Assembly: GCA_963553325.1 (NCBI GenBank)
Contig: CAUVOF010000081.1
Span: 1-10,947, forward strand
From: Cardiobacterium sp963553325
GTDB lineage: Bacteria > Pseudomonadota > Gammaproteobacteria > Cardiobacteriales > Cardiobacteriaceae
Length of the DNA: 10,947 bases
Reading direction: 5' to 3'
In this document: positions 1 through 6,110 of the stretch, in pieces
How the letters are laid out: each line of letters begins with the position of its first letter
How positions within the stretch are numbered: the first letter of the stretch is position 1
Notes under the pieces: model-generated
Seen by the model: only the letters and a program-made list of their open reading frames with translations
What the model was told of the DNA's origin: nothing
Database searches by the model: none
Position numbers and translations under genes: made by a program

Positions 1-1925
1 AAGCGCATTTTGCGCGGCGCGAGGTTCGCCACATAGACCACCATTTTGCCGACGAGTTCTTCCGGCTGGTAATAGGCCTTGATGCCGGAGAAGACGTCGC
101 GCGCGCCCAGTTCGCCCACGTCCAGTTTGAAGCGCAGCAGTTTGTCCGAGCCCTCGATGTGGCTGCATTCGAGGACGCGGGCGATGCGCAGGTCGGGTTT
201 GGCAAAGTCGTCGATAGTTATCCATTGCGGCTCTTCTGCGGGTTTTGCTTTGCCAATCGCCGCTTCTTCTTTCAGGTCTTCTTTGCTGTCGGCAATGATG
301 GCATCGGTTTGCGCGCTCTCGATGCGCTGCATCATCGCGCTAAACGGCTGGATGCTGATGCCGAGCAGCGGCGTTTGTGCGTCCGCCCAGGTGAGCGGGG
401 TGATGTTGAGCAGCGCTTCGGCGTCGCTTGCTACTTGCGGCAGCACGGGTTTTAAGTAGGTGATGAGCTGGCGGAAGGCGTTGAGGCCGACGGTGGCGAT
501 GCCTTGTACTGCGCCGCGCGTCGCTTCGTCTTTGATTTTCACCCAGGGTTTTTCGGCGTCGATGTATTCGTTGGCAGCGTCTGCCAGTTTCATGATGTCG
601 CGGATGGCGCTGCTGTATTCGCGCTGTTCGTAGGCGGCAGCAATTTCCTCGGCTTTGGCGGCGAATTGGTTGAAGAGCGCGTCATCGGGCAGGCTGGCGG
701 CGAGTGCGCCGTCGAAGTGTTTGCTGATGAAAGGCGCGCAGCGGCTGGCGAGGTTCACCAGTTTGCCGACGAGATCGCTGTTTACTTTTTGCCGGAAGTC
801 GTCGAGGTTGAGGTCCAGGTCTTCGACGCGCGCGCTGAGTTTGCTCGCGAAGTAGTAGCGCAGGTATTCGGGGCGCAGGTGTTTGAGGTAGGTTTCGGCT
901 TTGATGAAGGTGCCGCGCGATTTGCTCATTTTTTCGCCATTGACGGTGAGGAAGCCGTGGCAATTGACCCCGGTCGGCTGACGGTAGCCCGCGCCTTTGA
1001 GCATCGCCGGCCAGAAGAGCATGTGGAAGTAGGCGATGTCTTTGCCGATGAAGTGGTAGAGCTCGGTGTCGCTGCCTTCGCGCCAGAAGGCGTCGAAATC
1101 GAGGTTTTCGCGCGCGCAGAGGGCGCGGAAGCTCGCCATGTAGCCAACCGGCGCATCCAGCCAGACGTAGAAGTATTTGCCGGGCGCGTCCGGGATTTCA
1201 AAGCCCCAGTAGGGCGCGTCGCGCGAGATGTCCCACGGTTGCAGGCCTTCGACGAACCACTCGCCGAGTTTGTTGCGCATCGATTCTTGTAGTTGCGCGC
1301 TTTGCAGCCAGTCGCGCAGGAAGGCGTCAAACGCCGGCAGGTCGAAGAAGTAGTGTTCGCTGTCGCGTGCGACGGGCGTCGCCCCGGATAGCGCCGAATA
1401 GGGGTTGATGAGGTCGGTCGGCGCGTAGGTGGTGCCGCAGACTTCGCAGTTGTCGCCGTACTGATCTTTGCTGTGGCATTTCGGGCATTCGCCTTTGACG
1501 AAGCGGTCAGGCAGGAAGAGTTGTTTTTCCGGGTCGAAGAGTTGCGAGATGGTGCGGCGCAAGATGTGTCCGCCCGCTTCTAGCGCGCGGTAGATGGCGG
1601 CGGTCAGCTCGCGGTTTTCTTCGCTATGCGTGCTGTGGTACTGGTGGTGGTCCACGAGGAAGCCGCGGAAATCGCGCAAATGTTCGCTGTGGCTTTTGTC
1701 GATGAGTTGCTGCGGCGTGATGGCTTCTTTTTCTGCGCGCAACATGATGGGCGTGCCGTGCGCGTCGTCGGCGCAAACGTAGTGGCATTCGTGGCCGCGC
1801 AGGCGCTGGAAGCGTACCCAAATGTCGGTTTGGATGTATTCGACCATGTGGCCGAGGTGAATCGCGCCGTTGGCGTAGGGCAGGGCGCTGGTAACAAGGA
1901 TGCGGCGTTTTTTCGCGTGCGGCAT
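1..1925 (-). CDS. metG: Methionine--tRNA ligase (MetG), 3' end cut by window edge
   Basis: Cytoplasmic class I aminoacyl-tRNA synthetase that charges tRNA-Met and initiator tRNA with methionine. The frame stays open from 1925 to the edge, giving about 641 residues. E. coli MetG has 677, so roughly 35 C-terminal residues are missing. Visible landmarks are the HLGH form of the HIGH motif (residues 23-26), DDAHGTPIM after it, a zinc knuckle with CPKC and CEVC pairs, WLDAP in the catalytic core and KMSKS at about 332-336. A C-terminal tRNA-binding/dimerisation domain begins near DDFAKPDLRIARV, so this is the long, homodimeric form. The start at 1925 gives MPHAKKRRILVTSALPYANG, which aligns with the E. 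coli N-terminus. An in-frame ATG at 1937 would add four residues. Neither start has a clear Shine-Dalgarno. The gene is divergent from the small gene at 2008. Identification is secure from sequence. Confidence 0.97.
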   Translation of the reverse strand, partial: MPHAKKRRILVTSALPYANGAIHLGHMVEYIQTDIWVRFQRLRGHECHYVCADDAHGTPIMLRAEKEAITPQQLIDKSHSEHLRDFRGFLVDHHQYHSTHSEENRELTAAIYRALEAGGHILRRTISQLFDPEKQLFLPDRFVKGECPKCHSKDQYGDNCEVCGTTYAPTDLINPYSALSGATPVARDSEHYFFDLPAFDAFLRDWLQSAQLQESMRNKLGEWFVEGLQPWDISRDAPYWGFEIPDAPGKYFYVWLDAPVGYMASFRALCARENLDFDAFWREGSDTELYHFIGKDIAYFHMLFWPAMLKGAGYRQPTGVNCHGFLTVNGEKMSKSRGTFIKAETYLKHLRPEYLRYYFASKLSARVEDLDLNLDDFRQKVNSDLVGKLVNLASRCAPFISKHFDGALAASLPDDALFNQFAAKAEEIAAAYEQREYSSAIRDIMKLADAANEYIDAEKPWVKIKDEATRGAVQGIATVGLNAFRQLITYLKPVLPQVASDAEALLNITPLTWADAQTPLLGISIQPFSAMMQRIESAQTDAIIADSKEDLKEEAAIGKAKPAEEPQWITIDDFAKPDLRIARVLECSHIEGSDKLLRFKLDVGELGARDVFSGIKAYYQPEELVGKMVVYVANLAPRKMR

Positions 1926-1956
1926 GGAAATTCTCATGTGATTAGGGAAAGCGCGC

Positions 1957-1962
1957 ATTTTA
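1957..1962 (-). promoter_or_regulatory. Possible -10 element (TAAAAT) for metG
   Basis: On the minus strand TAAAAT lies about 32 bases before the metG ATG, inside the only gap between metG and the divergent gene. No convincing -35 hexamer is visible 16-18 bases further upstream. The assignment rests on position and similarity to TATAAT only. Confidence 0.3.
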
Positions 1963-1971
1963 ACAGCCCGC

Positions 1972-1977
1972 TATAAT
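1972..1977 (+). promoter_or_regulatory. -10 element (TATAAT) for the gene at 2008
   Basis: A perfect TATAAT followed by CGCC lies 30 bases before the GTG start. The same arrangement (T-A-T/C-A-A-T followed by CGC) occurs upstream of hemN and of its duplicated fragment, which suggests a common promoter style in this genome. No clear -35 is present. Transcription would start near 1984, leaving a leader of about 24 bases. Confidence 0.5.
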
Positions 1978-1997
1978 CGCCGCTCTCTTATATAGAT

Positions 1998-2001
1998 GGA
2001 G
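1998..2001 (+). promoter_or_regulatory. Shine-Dalgarno GGAG that decides the GTG start at 2008
   Basis: GGAG ends six bases before GTG 2008-2010, ideal spacing. The ATG at 1996 overlaps this element and has no ribosome-binding site of its own, so GTG is preferred. Confidence 0.6.
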
Positions 2002-2007
2002 TATCCC

Positions 2008-2370
2008 GTGAACGAATCACTTTTTTGGCTGCTGCTGCGCTACGCCGAACTGGTCAATCCAAACGCTATTGCTGACACCACACCGCCGCCACCGTCTGCT
2101 TATTACGAGGAATGCCTGCGCAAAAGCGGTAACGCCAGCGGCGCCGAGGAAAGCTGCGCCTTTCTCGCGCTTGGGCAGTTAGATGGCGACATCGAGCAAA
2201 TCCACCTGCGCCACCACGATGACCCCGCCTGGCAGGAAAGTTTGCAGGCGTTCAAGCATTACCGCGCTGCGCGCTGTCGCCTTGAAAACACAGAAGAATT
2301 GCGCTGCCGCATCCGCCTCTCGCAGCGGCATTTGGACGAGCTGCAATACGCGGACGAGACGGGGATTTAA
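2008..2370 (+). CDS. Small protein with LprI/DUF1311-like C-terminal half
   Basis: 120-residue protein of unknown function, the only plausible plus-strand gene in the window. The stretch from CLRKSG to the end resembles the LprI-like (DUF1311) pattern: a Cys near the start, a Leu/Asp-rich helix, then W-x-x-x-x-x-A-F-x-x-Y-R-x-x-x-C (AWQESLQAFKHYRAARC), a further Cys and a closing helix RIRLSQRHLDELQ. That family includes periplasmic or surface lysozyme-inhibitor-like proteins. The N-terminus (NESLFWLLLRYAELVN) is only weakly hydrophobic, with no positive charge and no obvious cleavage site, so export is not supported. GTG 2008 is chosen because GGAG lies six bases upstream; ATG 1996 would add four residues. 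The stop codon overlaps that of the convergent ADP-ribosylglycohydrolase gene. Family assignment is by pattern only and tentative. Confidence 0.65.
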   Translation: MNESLFWLLLRYAELVNPNAIADTTPPPPSAYYEECLRKSGNASGAEESCAFLALGQLDGDIEQIHLRHHDDPAWQESLQAFKHYRAARCRLENTEELRCRIRLSQRHLDELQYADETGI

Positions 2371-3419
2371 GCCGGATATTTCGCCCGCATCTGCGCTTTG
2401 TCGCCGTCGCCGCTGGTGTACAAATCCAGGGCGATTTCGTCAATTACTGCGCGCAGTTCCAGCGCGCTCAGCCATTCGTCGGGAATCGCCTGCACGCCGT
2501 GCAGCGCGCCGAGCAAGTTGCCGGCAATCGCCCCAGTCGAATCCGAATCGCCGTCGTGATTGACGGCGATAATCAGCCCCGCGCGCACGTCCGCCGCCAC
2601 CAGCGCCGCATAAACGGCAATCGCCAGCGCTTCTTCCGCAATCCAGCCCTCGCCCAATTCCGCCACCGCCTGCGCCGCTTCTTTCTTTTCTGCCGCCAGT
2701 CTTTCGGCGGCGTTGAGCGCGTGCAGGGTTTCGGCGTGGTTGGCATGGGTACGCAGTAGCGGTTTGGCACGCACGAGCGCCTGCGGCAGCGTCTCGCCTG
2801 CGCACAATGCCTGCACCAGCACCGCCAACACGCCCGCGGTCAGCGAGCCGGTGGGATGACCGTGCGTCAGCGCGGCAAGTGCCGTTCCTGTTGTAAAGGT
2901 TTGTGCCGGCGACCAGCGCTGGGCGGCGGCATATAGCCCGACCGGTGCCATGCGCATCACCCCACCGCAGCCTTTGCTGTTGTTCTCTGCGGGCGCGCCG
3001 AGCGCTGGCATATTGACCAGCGCATTCAGGCAGGTCATACCAGGGGCGCGGCGATGGTGTAATTCCGGCTGCTGCCACAGCCAGCCGCCCGGTTCTTCTG
3101 CAGCAAGCAGCGGGTCATACGGCCATTCGTCCTGACTGCGCAGCCAGTAGAGGTAAGCGCGTGCGGTGGCGCGCAACACGTCGCCGTCGCCACACCAAGC
3201 GGCAAGCAACCCGGAAGCGGTGAACAGCGTCATCTGTGTATCGTCGGTAATGGCGCCGAGGTGGTCATAGCCGGGGGCGTAGGCGGTGATGCCCGCTGCA
3301 CCGAACTGGCGCAGGATGTCGGCACGGTGCATAAATTCGACTGGCGCGCCGAGGGCGTCGCCCGCTGCGCCAGCGAGCAGGCAACCGCGAAAGCGGTCTT
3401 GCGGGGTGATTGCGGTCAT
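2367..3419 (-). CDS. ADP-ribosylglycohydrolase (DraG/ARH family)
   Basis: 350-residue all-helical hydrolase of the family that removes ADP-ribose from proteins or nucleic acids using two Mg ions. DraG acts on dinitrogen reductase, and other members act on diverse targets. Visible signatures: RFRGCLLAGAAGDALGAPVE at residues 9-28, ITDDTQMTLF at 57-66 with the paired metal-binding Asp, GHPTGS mid-protein, and DGDSDSTGAIAGN with GDSDST at 290-295, the second metal site. All expected acidic residues appear present, so it should be active. AAGGAA five bases before the ATG supports the start. It is the last gene of the minus-strand run, 57 bases after the 60-residue gene, and its stop overlaps that of the convergent gene. 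No ADP-ribosyltransferase or nitrogenase gene is visible, so the substrate is unknown. It may reverse a modification made elsewhere in the genome or by an invader. Confidence 0.9.
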   Translation of the reverse strand: MTAITPQDRFRGCLLAGAAGDALGAPVEFMHRADILRQFGAAGITAYAPGYDHLGAITDDTQMTLFTASGLLAAWCGDGDVLRATARAYLYWLRSQDEWPYDPLLAAEEPGGWLWQQPELHHRRAPGMTCLNALVNMPALGAPAENNSKGCGGVMRMAPVGLYAAAQRWSPAQTFTTGTALAALTHGHPTGSLTAGVLAVLVQALCAGETLPQALVRAKPLLRTHANHAETLHALNAAERLAAEKKEAAQAVAELGEGWIAEEALAIAVYAALVAADVRAGLIIAVNHDGDSDSTGAIAGNLLGALHGVQAIPDEWLSALELRAVIDEIALDLYTSGDGDKAQMRAKYPA

Positions 3420-3456
3420 GGTTTTTCCTTGGATAACGAAACGGGCGCCAATGGTA

Positions 3457-3473
3457 GCGCAGTTTTCCTGCGC
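3457..3473 (-). other. Small hairpin between the 60-residue gene and the ADP-ribosylglycohydrolase
   Basis: GCGCAG and CTGCGC form a perfect 6-bp stem around a 5-base loop, just after the stop of the upstream gene. No U-run follows, so it is not an intrinsic terminator. It could protect an mRNA end or tune expression of the last gene, or be chance in GC-rich DNA. Confidence 0.3.
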
Positions 3474-3476
3474 GCT

Positions 3477-3659
3477 TTACGCTTTGCCGCGCAAATACAG
3501 CACCCGTCCGTCGCTGCCGACAATCAGACGGCAAGCGGGGCTTTTGATGGCATAGCAGCCGTTTGCTTTTTGAATGTCGAGCGGTGCGGTCGGCAGTTGG
3601 TAGCGGGCGAGCAAGGCGGTGGCGTAGGCGCGCGCGGCGCGGATGGTAGGCAGTTTCAT
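3477..3659 (-). CDS. Unrecognised 60-residue protein
   Basis: I do not recognise this protein. It starts with a basic amphipathic segment (KLPTIRAARAYATALLARY), followed by a mixed region with two Cys (NGCYAIKSPACRLIVGSDG) and ends YLRGKA. No membrane segment or signal peptide is apparent. GGAG lies nine bases before the ATG. The gene is 97 bases after the Fic-family gene and 57 bases before the ADP-ribosylglycohydrolase gene on the same strand, so it probably belongs to their transcript. It could be a small regulator or partner of either neighbour. A chance ORF in GC-rich DNA cannot be excluded, though location, ribosome-binding site and ordinary composition favour a real gene. Confidence 0.55.
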   Translation of the reverse strand: MKLPTIRAARAYATALLARYQLPTAPLDIQKANGCYAIKSPACRLIVGSDGRVLYLRGKA

Positions 3660-3754
3660 GGGCGGTTGCTCCGTGGTGTTGAGAGCAGCCAGTATCGGAT
3701 GAACGACGCGCGCTTGCTTGAAGCGACGGTGAATTGGCGGTGAAGCGCGCGGGG

Positions 3755-4291
3755 TTAGGTTCGTAGCGAGATGAAGTGTTCGATGAGGCGGATGATGAGG
3801 TCTTTCTGCGCGGGCAGGCTTTCGGCGACGAGCAGGGCGAGGGCGACGAGGGTGTTGTCGTTGATGAGCAGCTCGAGCGGCTTGGCGAGCAGGTGTTGGT
3901 TTAGCCGCAGGTAGCAGAGAAAGAGGAAGGCGCCGCTGCGTTTGTTGCCGTCGGCAAGCGGATGGTTCTTGATGATGAAGTAGAGCAGGTGCGCGGCGCG
4001 GCTGGCGATGTTCGGGTAAAAGTATTCGTCGGCAAAGCCCTGCTCAATGGTGGCAATGGCGGAAGCGAGTCCGTCGCCACGCGGTTGCGCGAAAAGCTCG
4101 CTCGCCTCGCCTTTGGCGATGAGCGCGGTTTTGAGTTCTGCCAACGCGGCGAGGACGTCATCCAGTATCAGCGGGCGCATATCCTGTTGTTTGTCGCTGA
4201 TGGCGGCGAGGCTTTGTTCGTCGTAGCCCTGTAGCAAGTGCCAGCTTTTGGCGTAGTCCGCTATCAGTTGGCGGTAAACGGAATTTTCCAT
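3755..4291 (-). CDS. Fic/Doc-family protein (predicted nucleotidyl- or phosphotransferase)
   Basis: 178-residue protein with the Fic motif HPLADGNKRSG at residues 110-120. The catalytic His (110), the acidic Asp and the GNKR phosphate-binding loop are intact; the usual Phe after HP is Leu. Fic proteins typically transfer AMP from ATP to Ser, Thr or Tyr of a target, and Doc instead phosphorylates EF-Tu. The context FYPNIASRAAHLLYFIIKN before the motif and GAFLFLCYL after it resembles the C-terminal Fic/Doc domain found in RhuM-like virulence proteins, but the RhuM N-terminal part is absent. I see no (S/T)xxxE(G/N) inhibitory motif in the protein and no antitoxin gene beside it. The start is supported by AAGGAA six bases upstream. 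The gene begins 11 bases after the HAD gene's stop, and its ribosome-binding site overlaps that stop, so the two are co-transcribed. Activity and target are unknown. Confidence 0.87.
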   Translation of the reverse strand: MENSVYRQLIADYAKSWHLLQGYDEQSLAAISDKQQDMRPLILDDVLAALAELKTALIAKGEASELFAQPRGDGLASAIATIEQGFADEYFYPNIASRAAHLLYFIIKNHPLADGNKRSGAFLFLCYLRLNQHLLAKPLELLINDNTLVALALLVAESLPAQKDLIIRLIEHFISLRT

Positions 4292-4302
4292 GTGATGTTC
4301 CT

Positions 4303-5028
4303 TCAGGGATAGGGGTGAAAATCCGCCCGCGCGATTTGGCTACCGGCCGGGGTAAGCAGGTAATCGCAGCGTTGCATGAAAGGCAGGTCGCTTGTGCTGT
4401 CGCCCATGCCGATGCTGAGGATGGCGCCGTATTGTGCGCGGTAGTGCGCTTGCAAGTGGACGACGGCGTGCGCCTTGTCGAGCCAGGCGGGGAGGACGGC
4501 GAGATTGTTGCCGTTGTGCAGCAGGCGGTAATCCTCGCCGAGTTGTGGGCGCAGGCGGGCAGCGGCACGTTCCAGCGCGGCGAGGTCGCCGCTGGGGCTT
4601 TTGACCAGCAAATAGAAGGGAACGTCGTGGTCGCTAATCAGGCGGGTGTTGAGCGTCGCGTCGGCAACGTGCGCGGCAAGCCTTGCCAGTTCACGATGGC
4701 TGCTAGCAGCGAGGTCGCGGCTGCGCGTCAGCCAGTCGCGGTCAGGCGTGCCGTCCGGGTTCAGGATGATGCCGCCGTGGTCGATGATGGCGTGCTGCGC
4801 GAAGGGGATACAGACGCGGCGATAGGCGTCGTGGTTGCGCGCGGTGGTCGGGATGACGGTGGCGTGCGCCTGCCAGTGCGCAAGCAGGGCTTGCTGCACG
4901 GGAGAGGCGTAGGAAATGGGGCTGCCGTCGCGCAGGTAGGCGACGGGGAGATGCGCTTCGCTGGGCGGTGCTTTGCGCGCGCTGCTAAAGAGGGTGTCGT
5001 CAAGGTCGGCGAAGAGGAGGATTTTCAT
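4303..5028 (-). CDS. HAD-family phosphatase of the Ter-associated type
   Basis: 241-residue haloacid-dehalogenase-superfamily hydrolase, predicted to dephosphorylate a small sugar- or nucleotide-like phosphate. Motif I is FADLDDT (residues 6-12, nucleophile Asp8 and general acid Asp10), motif II lies in VIPTTARNHD, and the terminal Mg-binding motif is GMGDSTSDLPFM near the C-terminus. The segment between motifs II and III is large enough for a C2-type cap, as in Cof-like and sucrose-phosphate-phosphatase-like members. The opening LLFADLDDTLFSSARK resembles HAD proteins that accompany PRTase-TRSP genes in Ter neighbourhoods (recalled, not searched). The ATG overlaps the stop of the PRTase gene (ATGA), pointing to translational coupling. 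The frame is open upstream to 5556, but that part lies inside the PRTase gene and is not homologous to HAD, so the internal ATG is chosen. It probably acts on the product of its upstream partner. Confidence 0.9.
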   Translation of the reverse strand: MKILLFADLDDTLFSSARKAPPSEAHLPVAYLRDGSPISYASPVQQALLAHWQAHATVIPTTARNHDAYRRVCIPFAQHAIIDHGGIILNPDGTPDRDWLTRSRDLAASSHRELARLAAHVADATLNTRLISDHDVPFYLLVKSPSGDLAALERAAARLRPQLGEDYRLLHNGNNLAVLPAWLDKAHAVVHLQAHYRAQYGAILSIGMGDSTSDLPFMQRCDYLLTPAGSQIARADFHPYP

Positions 5029-6110
5029 GTGAGCTGGATGAGGCTTGCCCCCAGCGTGGCGGCGGTCACGCGCAAGGCGGCGTTTGCCGGGTGTTCGTGA
5101 CAGATGTGGATGTGCTGATAGCCGTGGTCGGGCGGCAGGTTGTAGAGGTAATACGGCACGCCCGCGTCGTAAGGGTCGGCGAAATCGCGCTTGTGGCGGA
5201 GCGCGCCCCAAACTTGCGCCGGCGAGCGGCTGCTCGATTGCAGCCACACGTGCGCGCCGTAACGCTGCGCCAGTTCGCGCGCATAGACCGCCGGCGGGTG
5301 GATGTATTCGCCAGTGCCGAGGACGAGGACGCGCTCGCCCGCTTGCATGGCGTGCCCGGCAAAGCACGATTCCGGCAGGCGCAGCGCTTCGCGGATGCCG
5401 AGACGACCATGGCCGCTGTCGCTGATGGTTATCGCGCGTTCGGCGACAGGCGGCGTCGCGGGCGGGGTATTTGTCGCCTGATACTGCCAACTGCCGCGTA
5501 GCAGACTGTGGCGCGGGATGGCGTCGGTGGCAGGCGGGCTGAAATCGGTGAGGCAAAGCCAGTGCGTCGCTTCTAATGCGGGCAGGTGCGGCGCAAGCGC
5601 GGCGGCGAGGGCGCGGAAGGTGTTGCCGGTGGAGAGTTCGTCGTCAATCAGCACCAGGCTACGCGCCGCGTGGAAACGGCGACGGTTTTCCGCGTCCGGC
5701 GGCAGGTGCAGCCATTGCTGCGCGGCGTGGCTGTGGCTTTCTTCAAAGGGCAGCACTTCCGCCCCGGCGACGCGCAGGCGGCTGCTGTGTAGGTACAGCG
5801 CCTCTGCTTGCGGCGCGCGCGCCAGCCACGCCTCGAACACGCCCTGCGCCAAGGCGGTTGCCGTCTCTGCCATGCCGATGAACAGCACCGGCGTGGGCAG
5901 CGCAGTAGGCAGTTTGGCGGCGAGTAGCGCGTGAATGCGGGCGAGGGTTGTGGTCGCCACCGGCCAGTGTTTGCCCAGCACTTTGCTGACAAAGAGAAAG
6001 GCGCGGCGCGGGTTGGCGCGCGCGCCGAGGGCAAAGAGTTCGTCGGGCGGCAGGTCGGCGCGGTTAATGGTGAGCGTTAAGCGGCCGTTGGGCAGGTCGT
6101 AGTTGGTCAT
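5025..6110 (-). CDS. Phosphoribosyltransferase with C-terminal TRSP domain (Ter-associated)
   Basis: 361-residue two-domain protein. The N-terminal half is an orotate-type phosphoribosyltransferase: a beta-alpha core with VLFIGMAETATALA near 75-88, FEESHSHA at 122-129 and the PRPP-binding loop LVLIDDELSTGNT at 152-164, where the adjacent acidic pair is retained. The C-terminal third matches the TRSP domain found fused to such PRTases: ESCFAGH, VLVLGTGEYIHPP (261-273), then SSSRSP at 292-297 in the place of the name-giving TRSP motif, followed by KRDF and YLYNLPP. In Ter-linked operons this protein is predicted to help make a nucleoside-like metabolite, with HAD, ATP-grasp and lyase enzymes. 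Only the HAD partner is in this window. The ATG overlaps the helicase stop (ATGA) and lacks its own ribosome-binding site, so translation is probably coupled. Domain assignment is strong; the product of the reaction is unknown. Confidence 0.9.
   Translation of the reverse strand: MTNYDLPNGRLTLTINRADLPPDELFALGARANPRRAFLFVSKVLGKHWPVATTTLARIHALLAAKLPTALPTPVLFIGMAETATALAQGVFEAWLARAPQAEALYLHSSRLRVAGAEVLPFEESHSHAAQQWLHLPPDAENRRRFHAARSLVLIDDELSTGNTFRALAAALAPHLPALEATHWLCLTDFSPPATDAIPRHSLLRGSWQYQATNTPPATPPVAERAITISDSGHGRLGIREALRLPESCFAGHAMQAGERVLVLGTGEYIHPPAVYARELAQRYGAHVWLQSSSRSPAQVWGALRHKRDFADPYDAGVPYYLYNLPPDHGYQHIHICHEHPANAALRVTAATLGASLIQLT

Noticed and set aside
504..1292. 262-residue open frame on the plus strand
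   Set aside because: It lies wholly antisense to metG, whose motifs are intact, and its protein is low-complexity in the way GC-rich antisense frames are.
3261..3743. 160-residue open frame on the plus strand
   Set aside because: Overlaps the start of the ADP-ribosylglycohydrolase gene and all of the 60-residue gene in antisense; no domain is recognised.
3660..3754. Promoter or gene in the 95-base gap after the Fic gene
   Set aside because: No reading frame or convincing -35/-10 pair; read-through from the upstream genes is the simpler explanation.
2367..4291. Classic Fic toxin-antitoxin pair
   Set aside because: No antitoxin-like gene precedes Fic; the only small gene nearby lies 97 bases downstream and has no antitoxin signature.
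4315..5100. 261-residue open frame on the plus strand
   Set aside because: Antisense to the HAD gene, which has all catalytic motifs; no independent ribosome-binding site or domain is visible.
5029..5556. N-terminal extension of the HAD gene to 5556
   Set aside because: The extension is an out-of-frame reading of the PRTase gene, is rich in Arg/Ala/Pro and unlike HAD; the ATG at 5028 overlapping the PRTase stop is much more plausible.
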